From Lentisphaerota bacterium (GTDB taxonomy: Bacteria > Verrucomicrobiota > Lentisphaeria > Victivallales > Victivallaceae), in the NCBI GenBank assembly GCA_015061805.1, contig SUVV01000005.1, positions 1-64,000 of the forward strand: 64,000 nucleotides of DNA. Direction: 5' to 3'. Positions 46,448-57,220 of this stretch are shown piece after piece. The stretch's first letter is position 1, and every line of letters starts with the position of its first letter. The notes below the pieces were generated by a model, which did not search any database, was not told the DNA's origin, and saw only the letters and a program-made list of their open reading frames with translations. The position numbers and the translations under genes were made by a program.

Positions 46448-46600
46448 ACCGTTTTAACGCCTTATATTTTTAATTGTTATAATAAACCACACGAACAGCA
46501 CGACACAAAATAATCGCACCTTGAAAATTTAGCACCAAAGATAGATATTGTCAAATCATTAACCGATTTTTTTGCATTTTTTTTGAAAAAAACATCTTTT

Positions 46601-46870
46601 TCAAAGAATAAAACGCACTCCGTCAATTTTTTTTATCGCCTCACCCAAACTGTTTGCCTCGTCTTTTGATGCAACGGCAACAGTCAAACGCAAAGAACGG
46701 TAAGTCCCGCTTCCGGAAACACCTCCGGAGACCAGATCCAAGCCGTCAAGCCCCATTTCAGCAACACAGGAACGCACGGCTTTTTCTGCAATTTCGAACT
46801 TGGCATTTTCGCAGAATATCCGGTATTCCCAGTCGCGCGGGAAAGTGATTTCAGCCTTTTTCTCATCCAT
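46601..46870 (-). CDS. DUF493 (YbeD-like) family protein
   Basis: FPRDWEYRIFCENA...VSGSGTYRSLRLTVAVASKDEANSLGEAIKKIDGVRFIL. Confidence 0.75.
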   Translation of the reverse strand: MDEKKAEITFPRDWEYRIFCENAKFEIAEKAVRSCVAEMGLDGLDLVSGGVSGSGTYRSLRLTVAVASKDEANSLGEAIKKIDGVRFIL

Positions 46871-46877
46871 TTTGTGC

Positions 46878-48062
46878 TTATCCTTTCCAATAAGGAGAAA
46901 TTTCACGAAGCCGGGCGATGACCGGAACCAATTTTTCCACAGTATATTTCACATCGTCCATCGTGTTGTAACGCGAAAAACTGAAACGCACCGTACCATG
47001 GGCAGCGCTGTACGGGATCCCCATCGCCCGGAGAACATGTGACGGCTCCAGACTGCCGGTCGTGCATGCCGAACCGCTGGAAGCGCAAATGCCGAACATA
47101 TCCAGCAGCATGAGAATACTTTCACCCTCGATACATTCAAAACTGATCGACGAGGTTCCCGGCAATCGGTTGGCGGTATCGCCATTTATCCGGATTTGCG
47201 GAATGGCGGCACAAACCCGACGTTCAAGTTCATCGCGCATAGCAGACAATTCAGCATATTCCTTATCAAGCTGAGCGAGGCTCATTTCGCACGCCTTGCC
47301 GAATCCGGCGATCGATGCCACATTTTCAGTACCTCCGCGGCGGGAACGCTCCTGATGACCACCGAAAATCAGCGGGGTGAAACGGATTCCGCGCCGGACG
47401 AACAGCGCGCCGACACCTTTGGGAGCATGCAGTTTATGACCGGAAACCGTGAGGAAGTCAATATCCAGAGCATCGACATCGATTTTCACCTTGCCTGCCG
47501 CCTGAACCGCATCAGTATGAAAGAGAGCGCCTTTGGCATGAGCTGCGGCACATGCTTCCTTTATCGGGAAAATGGTTCCGGTTTCATTATTTGCCCACAT
47601 AATGGACACAACGGCAGTATTTTCATCGACCTCTTTATTGAGGGCATCCATATCCAGCTGGCCGAGATTATTCACCGGAAGTTTCACCACGGTATAACCG
47701 CGGCGTTCAAGTTCATCGCAATAGTGGAGCACCGCCGGGTGTTCCACGATGGAGGTCACCACCTTTTTCCGGCCGGGACGGGCGCAGACTGCGGCATTGA
47801 GCGCGGCATTGTCACCTTCGGTACCGCAGGAGGTAAAAATGATCTCTGAAGCATTTCCATCCCGGTCGCGCCACTTGGCTCCGATGAGCTCTGCGACCTG
47901 CCGCCGGGCAGTTTCGACAACTGCGGCGACATTGCCGCCGAAGCGGTGGATACTGGAAGGATTTCCGTATTGTTCACAAAGGTAGGGAGTCATCGCCTCA
48001 AAGACTTCCGGAGCGACACATGTGGTGGCATTATTGTCCAGATAGATTACTTTATTTTCCAT
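46878..48062 (-). CDS. cysteine desulfurase (NifS/IscS family)
   Basis: MENKVIYLDNNATTCVAPEVFEAM; IVEHPAVLHYC; WANNETGTIFPI; SGHKLHAPKGVGALF; SSGSACTTGSLEPSHVL. Confidence 0.95.
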   Translation of the reverse strand: MENKVIYLDNNATTCVAPEVFEAMTPYLCEQYGNPSSIHRFGGNVAAVVETARRQVAELIGAKWRDRDGNASEIIFTSCGTEGDNAALNAAVCARPGRKKVVTSIVEHPAVLHYCDELERRGYTVVKLPVNNLGQLDMDALNKEVDENTAVVSIMWANNETGTIFPIKEACAAAHAKGALFHTDAVQAAGKVKIDVDALDIDFLTVSGHKLHAPKGVGALFVRRGIRFTPLIFGGHQERSRRGGTENVASIAGFGKACEMSLAQLDKEYAELSAMRDELERRVCAAIPQIRINGDTANRLPGTSSISFECIEGESILMLLDMFGICASSGSACTTGSLEPSHVLRAMGIPYSAAHGTVRFSFSRYNTMDDVKYTVEKLVPVIARLREISPYWKG

Positions 48063-48206
48063 AATTACAGCACTATTCCTGAAGTTGAAAACGTCATTCT
48101 TATAGAATATCACAATTTTTGAAAATTTCAACCTGATTATCTTGAATTTTCCATTAAAACTGTTATTTTATGTCAGATTCCAAATTCGACATCACCACGG
48201 AGAACC

Positions 48207-49289
48207 ATGAGCGTTTATCTTGACTGCGCCGCAGCCGGCCGCCCCGAAAAAGAGGTGGTCGACTTTTATTCAAATGCGATACTTGAAGACTATGCCAATC
48301 AGGAGGGTGTCCACACTCTGGCATACCGGGCAAGAAAGCATCTTTCCTCCGCCTCAACTGAACTGCTTGAAGCGCTTACCGGCACTCCGGGAAAATACCG
48401 GGTGATCTGGGCGGCCAGCGCGACCGAATGTTTCCGTATCCTCGCCGGATTCCTGAAAGGTAAAGCGGTGATTTCCAGCACTTTGGAACACCCGGCATTG
48501 ACCGCAAACTTCAAAAAAGAAACCCTTTTGCACCGGTTGGAGTGTGACAGTTGCGGGCAAATCGTTTTACCGGGAACTCCGCTTGCACCGGATGCGGTGA
48601 TACTTCACCATGTGCAAAGCGAAATCGGAGCATTGCAGGATCAGCGGAAACTCTTTGCCGCCTTTCCCGATGCTTTGACAATATCCGACTCGGTGCAAAG
48701 CGCCGGAAAACTGCCGCTTGCAGAAAACGCCGATATCCACATCGTTTCCGGAATAAAATTCGGTTCTCCCGGCGGTGCCGCCATGATCTGCCGCAATGAT
48801 TCACCGCACACTGCCAAACTGGAACGATTCTCCGCACAGATGCGTTCATCCGATTATCTGCTCTCCCGGATCAGCGTGCCGCTCTGCCGCGCCATGGCTT
48901 TTGCCGCCGGAAGATGTGCAAAAGAGCGGGAACTATGCTTGAAAAAGGTTTCGGAATTAAACACTCTTTTGAAATCACTTCTGGCGGAATTCGCGGTTCG
49001 TCCGCTATTGCCGGATTCCGCGCCGCAGTCACCTTATATCATCAATTTTTTTCTGCCGGGGATCCAATCGGCTGTGATCGTCCGGATGCTTTCCGGCCGG
49101 GGCATCCACTGTGCAAGCGGCAGTGCCTGCGCCGCTGAAGCCGGAGGCCCCAGTCCGGCATTACTTGCCATTGGTAAAAGCAAAAATGATGCCTACAGCG
49201 GTCTGCGGATAAGCTTTGACCGCTTCTCGACAGAAAATGATGTAACTTTTTTGGCTTTTGAACTGAAAAAGGCATTGAAAAATTACTGA
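48207..49289 (+). CDS. divergent class V aminotransferase / cysteine desulfurase paralog
   Basis: MSVYLDCAAAGRPEKEVVDFY; STLEHPALTANF; HIVSGIKFGSPGGAAMI; HCASGSACAAEAGGPSPALLAIG. Confidence 0.85.
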   Translation: MSVYLDCAAAGRPEKEVVDFYSNAILEDYANQEGVHTLAYRARKHLSSASTELLEALTGTPGKYRVIWAASATECFRILAGFLKGKAVISSTLEHPALTANFKKETLLHRLECDSCGQIVLPGTPLAPDAVILHHVQSEIGALQDQRKLFAAFPDALTISDSVQSAGKLPLAENADIHIVSGIKFGSPGGAAMICRNDSPHTAKLERFSAQMRSSDYLLSRISVPLCRAMAFAAGRCAKERELCLKKVSELNTLLKSLLAEFAVRPLLPDSAPQSPYIINFFLPGIQSAVIVRMLSGRGIHCASGSACAAEAGGPSPALLAIGKSKNDAYSGLRISFDRFSTENDVTFLAFELKKALKNY

Positions 49290-49357
49290 TTTGATATTAT
49301 CTTTTGCCCTGAACACATTTCTATAAAACATAATACCATACCGGAGGGCAAAAGCAA

Positions 49358-50560
49358 ATGTTGAAAAGAATCGTTTCCGCCGCAATTCTGCTGGCAAGTC
49401 TCTTATGTTTACCGTCAGCCGACGGCCGCATCATCGAGATCCGCAAAAAATCACAGCTCAACCCTACCGTATATTTTTCCGGTGTCCCCGGCAATGAAAA
49501 ACTCTCTGCTGATTTGCAAAGGTTTCTCGGAGTTTGCGGCTGGTTCGATCTTACCGGAAATTCCGACAACGCTGATTACACAGTAAATGCCGCGATCAAC
49601 TCCGGCAAACTCATCGTCCGGCTCATTCACGGCAAAACCCCGGTTGCCGCCTGGAGTTTTCCGGCGAATGCCAACACCAGAGAATTGGCAAAAAGTGCGG
49701 TCGATACCGTCATTGAAAAAGCATTTTCCCAGTTGAAAGTGCGGGGATTCTGCCGTTCAAAGATCGCTTTCACCGCCGAAAGCGCCCCCGGAGTACGCAA
49801 TGTGTTCATCTGTGATATCGACGGCGGCAATGTTCAGCAGATCACCAATTACCGTTCGCTCAATGTTGAACCGGGCTGGAGTCCCAACGGCAAAAATATC
49901 TTTTTCTCCAAATACAGCCGTTCCGGAATATCGGTCATCGAAACGACCGTTGCAACTCCGCGCCGCAGCCGGATAATTTCAAGTTCACGCGGCATCAACA
50001 CCGGCGCCGCCGTAAGCCCGGACGGTTCCATGCTGGCGGTCATTCTCAGTCCGGATCATCAGGTCGACCTCTATATCCTCGGACTCAATAAGCGCTTCCG
50101 CCGCCGCCTCACCCGCGGCATCGCCGTTGAAGCCTCTCCCTGCTGGAGCCCGGACGGCAAATCACTCGCCTTTGTCAGCGACCGCCGCGGCAATCCGCGC
50201 ATATTCATCAGCGACCTCAACGGCGGCAATCAGAAAATGATCCCGACCATCGGCAACGATGCCGTCACCCCCGCGTGGTCAAAAGACGGTAAGATCGCCT
50301 ATGCCACCCGGGTCGCCGGGAACTATACCATTGCCGTCTACAACCCGGCAACCGGAGAAAACCGCCGGGTAGTCGAACTCCCCGGCAACTGGGAATCCCC
50401 GGAATGGGCGGCAGACAACCGTCAGGTGGTCTGCAAACGCACCTACGGCGCAACTCCGGCGCTCTATGTGATCGACACCCAGACCGGGAAACAGCGCATC
50501 CTGCTGCGGACAAATTCCAAACTCTTTGATCCGGCATGGTCACCCTGCGCGGCAAAATAA
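49358..50560 (+). CDS. tolB: TolB-like periplasmic beta-propeller protein
   Basis: Signal-like N-terminus; repeated WSPDGKSLAFVSDRRGNPRIFISDLNGGNQK-type PD40 motifs. Confidence 0.82.
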   Translation: MLKRIVSAAILLASLLCLPSADGRIIEIRKKSQLNPTVYFSGVPGNEKLSADLQRFLGVCGWFDLTGNSDNADYTVNAAINSGKLIVRLIHGKTPVAAWSFPANANTRELAKSAVDTVIEKAFSQLKVRGFCRSKIAFTAESAPGVRNVFICDIDGGNVQQITNYRSLNVEPGWSPNGKNIFFSKYSRSGISVIETTVATPRRSRIISSSRGINTGAAVSPDGSMLAVILSPDHQVDLYILGLNKRFRRRLTRGIAVEASPCWSPDGKSLAFVSDRRGNPRIFISDLNGGNQKMIPTIGNDAVTPAWSKDGKIAYATRVAGNYTIAVYNPATGENRRVVELPGNWESPEWAADNRQVVCKRTYGATPALYVIDTQTGKQRILLRTNSKLFDPAWSPCAAK

Positions 50561-50577
50561 AAAAAGGATTTACGGTC

Positions 50578-51852
50578 ATGGCATTCGACACTGCTGAATT
50601 CATCGATACACTGAACATGTTCTCCATCCGGCTCGGACTGGACTCCACCCGGGAACTTGCCCGGCGGGTCGGCAATCCGGAACGCGATCTGCGTTTCATC
50701 CACCTTGCCGGAACCAACGGCAAAGGTTCAACCGGCGCCATGCTCGAAAGATGTTTGCGCGAATCGGGACTCACCACCGGATTTTACACCTCCCCCCACC
50801 TGATCGATGTCCGGGAACGATTCCGCATCAACGGCAAAACGGTCGACCGGGATATGTTTGATCATTACGGAAAAATTCTGGCAGATGCCGGCGGCAAAGA
50901 TTTCAGTTATTTTGAATATGCCACCGTCCTCGCCATGCTGATATTCAAAGCGGCGAAGTGCGATGCCGTCATCTGGGAAACCGGACTCGGCGGCAGACTC
51001 GATGCCACCAATATCGTCACCCCGGAACTTTGCATCATCACCAATATCGCCCTCGACCACACCGATCTGCTGGGAGATACCACTGCCAAAATCGCCGCAG
51101 AAAAAGCCGGTATCCTCAAACCGGGAGTTCCGCTGGTTCATGGCAAACTGCCTGACGATGCCAGAGAGGTGATCTACGCCCGCGCCGCTGAACTCAATGT
51201 CAAAGTCACCGCCTGCCGGGCGGAAATTCAGGATGATTACCGGATCGTTGCCGGAGAAAACGCTATTCCGCTTCAGGAATTCATCTATGACGGCAAAAAG
51301 ATATCTCTTGCACTTCCCGGCAGGATGCAGAGAGAAAACTTCCGTCTGGTCTATGAAGCATTGAATATTCTTGCAGACAAATTCAGCTTTGATCCCGAGC
51401 AGGCACTCAATGCCTTGAAACTTGTCCGTTGGCCCGGCAGATTTCAAAAGATCGGCGACCGGATGATCCTCGACGGAGGACACAATCCGGACGGTACCGC
51501 CGCCCTTGCCGAAGCACTGGCTGAACTTTATCCGCAGGAGAAATTCACCACGGTTTATGCAGCCTTTGCCAACAAAGATGCGGAAAAATGCATCAAAAAT
51601 CTCGCGGAATTCACCAATGATTTCATATTCACCCGTCCCGGTTCATGGAGCAGAAAATCCTTTGGTGCGGACGAATTGAGCGCGTGGGCAAAAGCGTGCA
51701 ATATTCCGGCGCAGGAGTGTGCTGATCCTCTGGAAGCGGTCCAACGGGCGCTGGATGCTTCCGACCGCCGGGTCATCATTTCCGGTTCGCTCTATCTGGC
51801 GGGGGAGATCCTCAACAAATATCTGCCGCCGCAAGCAACACTTGATCTGTAA
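50578..51852 (+). CDS. folC: bifunctional folylpolyglutamate/dihydrofolate synthase
   Basis: FIHLAGTNGKGSTGAMLERCLRESGLTTGFYTSPHLIDVRERFRING; WETGLGGRLDATNIV; DGGHNPDGTAAL. Confidence 0.95.
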   Translation: MAFDTAEFIDTLNMFSIRLGLDSTRELARRVGNPERDLRFIHLAGTNGKGSTGAMLERCLRESGLTTGFYTSPHLIDVRERFRINGKTVDRDMFDHYGKILADAGGKDFSYFEYATVLAMLIFKAAKCDAVIWETGLGGRLDATNIVTPELCIITNIALDHTDLLGDTTAKIAAEKAGILKPGVPLVHGKLPDDAREVIYARAAELNVKVTACRAEIQDDYRIVAGENAIPLQEFIYDGKKISLALPGRMQRENFRLVYEALNILADKFSFDPEQALNALKLVRWPGRFQKIGDRMILDGGHNPDGTAALAEALAELYPQEKFTTVYAAFANKDAEKCIKNLAEFTNDFIFTRPGSWSRKSFGADELSAWAKACNIPAQECADPLEAVQRALDASDRRVIISGSLYLAGEILNKYLPPQATLDL

Positions 51853-51858
51853 TTTGCC

Positions 51859-52455
51859 ATGTTTATTCTCAAGCAGGCTGCCTCAGCAGAAACCAGAGTA
51901 AAAAATTCCCGCTTTCTGGCGGAGGTATTTCCGGTATCATCTCCGGAAGAAGCCAAAGCGGCGTGGCGTTTCCGCAAGGAAAACTACGACAACGGCGGAC
52001 ATATCGTCTATGCGTTCACCATCGGGAATCAACAGAATATTTCCGGATGTTCCGACGATGGCGAACCATCCGGCACCGCCGGAAAACCGGTACTCGCCGT
52101 CCTGACCGGAAGCGGTCTCACCAACGCCATGATCACCATTGCCCGCTGGTTCGGAGGCACCAAACTCGGTACCGGCGGATTGGTACACGCCTACAGCGAT
52201 GCCGCCAAAGCGGCGCTTGCCAATGCGGAATTCACCGAACTGGTGCCGATGGCGGAACTCGATCTCACCCTGCCCTACAATCTCTACAATACGCTGATAA
52301 GCAAAACCTCCGCGCTGGGAGCAGAGGTTATAAAAGAAGAATTCAACAGCGAAATCTCGCTTACACTTTCCATAAAAAGCGCGCAGATCGGCGAATTGGA
52401 AAAGGTGATTTCGGAAACCGGCAATGGAAAGATCAGTTTCACAGTCCGGAAATAA
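51859..52455 (+). CDS. YigZ/IMPACT family protein
   Basis: VKNSRFLAEVFPVSSPEEAKAAW; SDDGEPSGTAGKPVLAVLTGSGLTNAMITIARWFGGTKLGTGGLVHAYSDAAKAAL. Confidence 0.95.
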   Translation: MFILKQAASAETRVKNSRFLAEVFPVSSPEEAKAAWRFRKENYDNGGHIVYAFTIGNQQNISGCSDDGEPSGTAGKPVLAVLTGSGLTNAMITIARWFGGTKLGTGGLVHAYSDAAKAALANAEFTELVPMAELDLTLPYNLYNTLISKTSALGAEVIKEEFNSEISLTLSIKSAQIGELEKVISETGNGKISFTVRK

Positions 52456-53212
52456 AGACCAATCCGGAAGCAACCTCCTCTTTGGTGCAACGCTGCTCCA
52501 GAAGTTTCCTCGCCGGATGACGCCAGATCGCCTGATGGAATTCCCTCGGCAAATCCCCCTGCCCCGGCACCAGATGCATATCCCGGAACAGCGATTCGCC
52601 GCCGCTGATACGCGAATCCGACCAATGGAAGCGTCCGATATAATCCGGATGCTCCAGATATTTCCACAAAGCGGCGATCCGCTTTTCATCAGTAGATTCT
52701 TCAGCGGCACAACTGGCGGCGTGACTGCTGTCAAAGGTGAGTTTCACATTGGAACGGTTCAAATCGGTATAAAGTTGAAACCACTCACTGCTGCGGCAGG
52801 CAAAAACCTCCCGGACATCGGCAGGTTTATACAACTGGTTCTCCAGACAGACGATCAACCCTTTCTGTGCCAGATAGTCGGCGATTTCGCCCAATGAATC
52901 GATAAGTTTGCCGTATTCGCCGCATTTTTCGCCATTGATGCTCATAATGCCGCAGGGGTGCATCACCACCCGATCGACCGGATAACGGACGGCAACATCG
53001 GCGGCACGTTTGACCAATTCCAGGCCTTTCTGCCGTTCAGTTTCATCAAGAGAAGCAAAATTCACCCCTTTATAGGGCAAATGGACGCCGTGGACAAAAG
53101 GAATATATCTATCATATCCATCCAGCACATCGTCACGGGTGATATGAGTTTCCACTCCGAGCGAGTAACGTGAAAGAAAATCCGGATCGTGAATCGGGCG
53201 CACCAACAGCAT
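52439..53212 (-). CDS. xylose isomerase-like TIM-barrel (sugar phosphate isomerase/epimerase) protein
   Basis: VHGVHLPYKGVNFASLDETERQKGLELVKRAADVAV; VCLENQLYKPADVREVF; VKLTFDSSHAA; GRFHWSDS. Confidence 0.8.
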   Translation of the reverse strand: MLLVRPIHDPDFLSRYSLGVETHITRDDVLDGYDRYIPFVHGVHLPYKGVNFASLDETERQKGLELVKRAADVAVRYPVDRVVMHPCGIMSINGEKCGEYGKLIDSLGEIADYLAQKGLIVCLENQLYKPADVREVFACRSSEWFQLYTDLNRSNVKLTFDSSHAASCAAEESTDEKRIAALWKYLEHPDYIGRFHWSDSRISGGESLFRDMHLVPGQGDLPREFHQAIWRHPARKLLEQRCTKEEVASGLVFISGL

Positions 53213-53220
53213 ATTTCACC

Positions 53221-54222
53221 TCACGCAAAGACCGGATTGAGCAGGAACAGCGGTTCAAATTCACCTTCGGAATATTTACGCTTCTGCAACTTGCCCATAC
53301 CGCGCACCCGGTAATATTTGCCTTCCGGAACTGTGAAAGTACGATCAAAACGGTCGGAGAAACCGGTGAATTCCTCAATTACTCTGCCTTCGGAAATCAC
53401 TTCGACCTTTTCCATTTCTCCATTGAGGTCAAACGCCAGATGAATCCGGCGCGAATCACCGTCGGCACGCAGCGTGAATTCCGGATCATCGATCAGATTT
53501 CCGCACATCGTGTAGAAATTACCCTGACGGTAGGCGCGGATGATGTCAGAATAATCATTTTTATCCACCTGCAGACAATCCTGAACAAATTCGCCGGGAT
53601 AGTAGTCGTGACCGCCATCGGTGAAGTGACAATGGAAGTCCGAGCCGCACCTGGTGAATATCCGGAAACCTGCCATCAGCAACTTATCCCACTCCGCGCC
53701 GACATCCCAAGTCTGGGGCGCGCGGCGTTCACCGCGATCGACACAGGCGAGCACCCGGAAAACCGGAGATTCGGCAAGTTTCATCAGATCATCCAGCGCC
53801 ACATCGGGGGCGTTGGGATGATTGAAGATCATAAAGCAGTTTTCGTGCCAGTTTCTGTCGACAAAATCCAGCAGTTTCATCGCATTGTCAACACCTTCAA
53901 TACCGTCGTAGCGGCAAAATCTTCCGACCAGTTCCCGGAGCAGTTCCATCTCCCGGTCATCCGGAGTGGTCAGCACCATCGCGTGCCGGGGAACCGGGAA
54001 TTCGATCTCTCCGGTGCAGAAGATCGGCATATCGAACTTTTTGCGGGCGGCGACCACATCAGCGTACTGATTTTCCGTACGGAAAAACTGCGGATTGCGG
54101 CTGTGACCGGAAATTGCAATAAAATCACAATATTCTTTGGAACGCTCCACTATCTCCGCCACCGGCAATGTTCCATCGCCGCAGCAGTTGGAATGCACAT
54201 GCAAGTCACCTTTTATCCACAT
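53221..54222 (-). CDS. PHP-domain metal-dependent phosphoesterase-like protein
   Basis: MWIKGDLHVHSNCCGDGTLPVAEIVERSKEYCDFIAISGHSRN; FMIFNHPNAPDV; CGSDFHCHF. Confidence 0.85.
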   Translation of the reverse strand: MWIKGDLHVHSNCCGDGTLPVAEIVERSKEYCDFIAISGHSRNPQFFRTENQYADVVAARKKFDMPIFCTGEIEFPVPRHAMVLTTPDDREMELLRELVGRFCRYDGIEGVDNAMKLLDFVDRNWHENCFMIFNHPNAPDVALDDLMKLAESPVFRVLACVDRGERRAPQTWDVGAEWDKLLMAGFRIFTRCGSDFHCHFTDGGHDYYPGEFVQDCLQVDKNDYSDIIRAYRQGNFYTMCGNLIDDPEFTLRADGDSRRIHLAFDLNGEMEKVEVISEGRVIEEFTGFSDRFDRTFTVPEGKYYRVRGMGKLQKRKYSEGEFEPLFLLNPVFA

Positions 54223-54303
54223 GATCGACCTCTTTCTGACAGTAATTGACATTTTATTTCCCGGATAATATACCACGGGAACGCCATTTTTCAAGAAAAA
54301 GTA

Positions 54304-54345
54304 AAATAAAAAAGCCGCTGCAAAACGCGGGGTTTGCAGCAGCAG
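54304..54345 (-). terminator. rho-independent terminator downstream of the LarA-like gene
   Basis: Minus strand gctgctgcaaaccccgcgttttgcagcggcttttttatttt. Confidence 0.75.
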
Positions 54346-54364
54346 TTTATGCGGCGAAGCGAAA

Positions 54365-55645
54365 TCAGAAGTTGGATTTCAACGCCCAGAGTCCGAGAGC
54401 CGGATTGCTGATGTAGAAAATTTCTTCGCCGTTGACGATATTGATACCGTCCTTGAGGTTGGCGAAGTCATATTTTGCCATCATTTCATCCAGGTCGCCG
54501 TATTCAAAACCGACGGAACGGATCTCATCGGCGGTGACGCCTTTGCCCGGACAGTAGGTAATACGGAAACGGCCTTCGCTGGAACCGTGGATCAAGTGAG
54601 CCGCAGCACCGAGATTATCCCGGAGTTCCTGATTTTCAGCGACCATCTTGAGGGTGTTGGGGGTGCCTTTATAGCCGTATTTGCGGATAAGGCGGTCGTT
54701 TTCCGGGTCTTCGCCGAATTCGACCAGACCGGGAGCCAGCACGATCAGATCACCGTCATCAGCGATCGCCATACGGGTACGGTAAACCGACTTATTGCCG
54801 AGCCAGGTGCTTTTGAATTCTTCCGGATCAAGGTAGACAACCACCTTTTTCAGCGGCTTGTCCAACAGCTGCAAGTTGGTTTCGACGCTCAATTTGGCAG
54901 CGGCGAGGAAGGGGTCTTCTCCGGTACCGGCGAAGAAACCGCGCATCGCCATCTTACCGGTATTTTCATCACGCGCCATGACCGTCTGCATAAAGAGGAA
55001 AGGCAGATCGGACAAGTAGGTGTCAACGCCGTAGTTGAAAAGACGGCGTACCGGGCTGTCCGCGTGTCCCATGATCTTCTCCAGATTGGCGACCGCTCCG
55101 AGGAAGTGGGATTTGTTGATCATATCAGATCCGCCGATACCGACCATGATGTTTTTGGTATAGTTCGCCATGCCGACCACTTCGTGGGGGACGACCTGAC
55201 CGATGGAAACGATAAGGTCATAGTTGTCATAGACGATCTTGTTGACCTGAACGTTGACTTCGTAATCCAGATTGCCGCCGGAAAGTTCCTTGATGAATTC
55301 GCTGGAAGCCTTGCCCAGAGAAACCACATCGTTGCGCCAGTCATGAACCTTGAATGCACTCTTGGGAATATTCTTGCCGAACATCATTTCCAGCTGGGCA
55401 TCATTCATCGCGCTGTGAGTTCCGAGAGCCGGCATAATGTCGATGTGACAATTTGCGGCATATTTTTCATAAATGATCTCGGTAATACGTCCGGCGCAGG
55501 AATTGAGCCGGGTGTGATCCGGAGGGAGCAGCAGCATACGTTTCAGAGTTTTGCCGCTTTTTTCGATGGCGCTCAGCACCATTTCCTGCAATTCGGCATC
55601 GGAAACGGCAACCGCAGCACCGCCCATTTGAGTATACATAGCCAT
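54365..55645 (-). CDS. LarA-like (DUF2088, lactate racemase superfamily) protein
   Basis: LLLPPDHTRLNSCAGRITEIIYEKY; ALGTHSAMND; VHDWRNDVV; IGQVVPHEVVGMANYTKNIMVGIGGSDMINKSH. Confidence 0.82.
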   Translation of the reverse strand: MAMYTQMGGAAVAVSDAELQEMVLSAIEKSGKTLKRMLLLPPDHTRLNSCAGRITEIIYEKYAANCHIDIMPALGTHSAMNDAQLEMMFGKNIPKSAFKVHDWRNDVVSLGKASSEFIKELSGGNLDYEVNVQVNKIVYDNYDLIVSIGQVVPHEVVGMANYTKNIMVGIGGSDMINKSHFLGAVANLEKIMGHADSPVRRLFNYGVDTYLSDLPFLFMQTVMARDENTGKMAMRGFFAGTGEDPFLAAAKLSVETNLQLLDKPLKKVVVYLDPEEFKSTWLGNKSVYRTRMAIADDGDLIVLAPGLVEFGEDPENDRLIRKYGYKGTPNTLKMVAENQELRDNLGAAAHLIHGSSEGRFRITYCPGKGVTADEIRSVGFEYGDLDEMMAKYDFANLKDGINIVNGEEIFYISNPALGLWALKSNF

Positions 55646-55668
55646 CAGAAATTATCCTTATTGTTGAC

Positions 55669-55708
55669 AAAACGGCGGAAACACCAGCAAAAGATGTTCC
55701 CGCCGTTT
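55669..55708 (-). terminator. hairpin between gnd and the LarA-like gene (probable terminator)
   Basis: aaaacggcggaaacaccagcaaaagatgttcccgccgttt inverted repeat. Confidence 0.6.
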
Positions 55709-55726
55709 GAGTTTTACACCAATAAC

Positions 55727-57184
55727 TTACGCGATGTAAGTTCCGGCAACGGTGGTACCGCTGTTTTCGGTCCACGCCGTGTGGAAGAATTTACCGCGTT
55801 CGGCATCGACACGTTCGTAGGTGTGGGCGCCGAAGTAGTCGCGCTGGGCCTGCAGCAGATTGGCGGGCAGATTACCGGAACGGTAGCCGTCATAGTAGGC
55901 AAGCGCGCTGCTGAATGCCGGAACCGGCACGCCGTTCATAACTGCGGTGGCGACAACTTCGCGCCAGGCAGCCTGGCAATTGTCGATGACGCCGTGGAAG
56001 AAGTCGTCGAGCAGCAGGTTTTCCAGAGCCGGGTTCTTGTCGTAGGCTTCTTTGATGCGTTCGAGGAACTGGGCACGGATGATGCATCCGCCGCGCCACA
56101 TCAGAGCGATTTCGCCGTATTTGAGATCCCAACCGTATTCCTTGGCGGCGAGTTTCATCAACTGATAGCCCTGAGCGTAGGAGCAGATCTTGGAAGCATA
56201 GAGAGCTTTGCGGACAGATTCAATGAAGGCTTTTTTGTCGCCGGTGAAGTTGACTTTGGGGCCGGTGAGGATCTTGGAAGCGGCAACGCGTTCTTCTTTG
56301 ATCGCGGAGAGGCAGCGGGCGAACACAGCTTCGGCGACGGTCGGAGCGGGGGCACCGAGATCGAGCGCGCTCTGGCTGGTCCATTTACCGGTACCTTTCT
56401 GACCGGCGGTGTCGAGGATGATGTCAACGACGGGCTTGCCGGTTTCGGGATCTTTCTTGGCGAAGATGTTTTTGGTGATTTCGATCAGGTAGCTGTCGAG
56501 TTCGCCTTTGTTCCATTCGGTGAAGACTTCGTGGAATTCTTCAGCGGTGAGACCGAGAACGTTCTTCATGATCCAGTAGGCTTCGCAGATCATCTGCATA
56601 TCACCGTATTCGATACCGTTGTGAACCATTTTGACATAGTGACCGGCACCGTCAGAACCGACCCATTCGCAGCAGGGACGGCCGCCGGCGACTTTGGCAG
56701 CGATGGACTGGAAGATCGGTTTGATCTCTTCCCAGGCAGCCGGGTCACCGCCAGGCATGAGGGAGGGGCCGAGCAGAGCGCCTTCTTCACCGCCGGAAAC
56801 ACCGGAACCGACGAAACGCAGACCTTTTTCAGCGAGATATTTGGTGCGGCGGATGGTGTCGGGGAAGTGGCTGTTGCCGCCGTCGATAAGGATATCGCCT
56901 TTATCGAGGTAGGGGATGAGCTGTTCCATAAGATCGTCGACCGGCTTACCGGCTTTGACCATCATCATGATTTTACGGGGGCTCTTGAGACTGTTGCAAA
57001 GTTCTTCAAGGGAGTGGCATCCGATGAAGTTTTTGCCTTTGCCGCGGCCGTTGACGAAGTTGTCAACTTTTTCGACGGTACGGTTGTAGACGGCGGCGCT
57101 GAAGCCGTGGCTTTCCATATTGAGGACGAGGTTTTCGCCCATTACAGCAAGACCGATAAGACCGATATCAGCTTTTTTGTCCAT
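55727..57184 (-). CDS. gnd: 6-phosphogluconate dehydrogenase (decarboxylating)
   Basis: [80 protein letters not shown]. Confidence 0.97.
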   Translation of the reverse strand: MDKKADIGLIGLAVMGENLVLNMESHGFSAAVYNRTVEKVDNFVNGRGKGKNFIGCHSLEELCNSLKSPRKIMMMVKAGKPVDDLMEQLIPYLDKGDILIDGGNSHFPDTIRRTKYLAEKGLRFVGSGVSGGEEGALLGPSLMPGGDPAAWEEIKPIFQSIAAKVAGGRPCCEWVGSDGAGHYVKMVHNGIEYGDMQMICEAYWIMKNVLGLTAEEFHEVFTEWNKGELDSYLIEITKNIFAKKDPETGKPVVDIILDTAGQKGTGKWTSQSALDLGAPAPTVAEAVFARCLSAIKEERVAASKILTGPKVNFTGDKKAFIESVRKALYASKICSYAQGYQLMKLAAKEYGWDLKYGEIALMWRGGCIIRAQFLERIKEAYDKNPALENLLLDDFFHGVIDNCQAAWREVVATAVMNGVPVPAFSSALAYYDGYRSGNLPANLLQAQRDYFGAHTYERVDAERGKFFHTAWTENSGTTVAGTYIA

Positions 57185-57220
57185 TTTATTTATTCCTTTT
57201 GAAATTGGTTGATCTGAAGA

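Noticed and set aside
54587-57202. 871-aa plus-strand ORF
   Set aside because: Exactly antisense to the LarA-like and gnd genes and the space between them; explained by codon bias of the real genes, with low-complexity Asp/Gly/His/Phe-rich composition and no recognisable domain.
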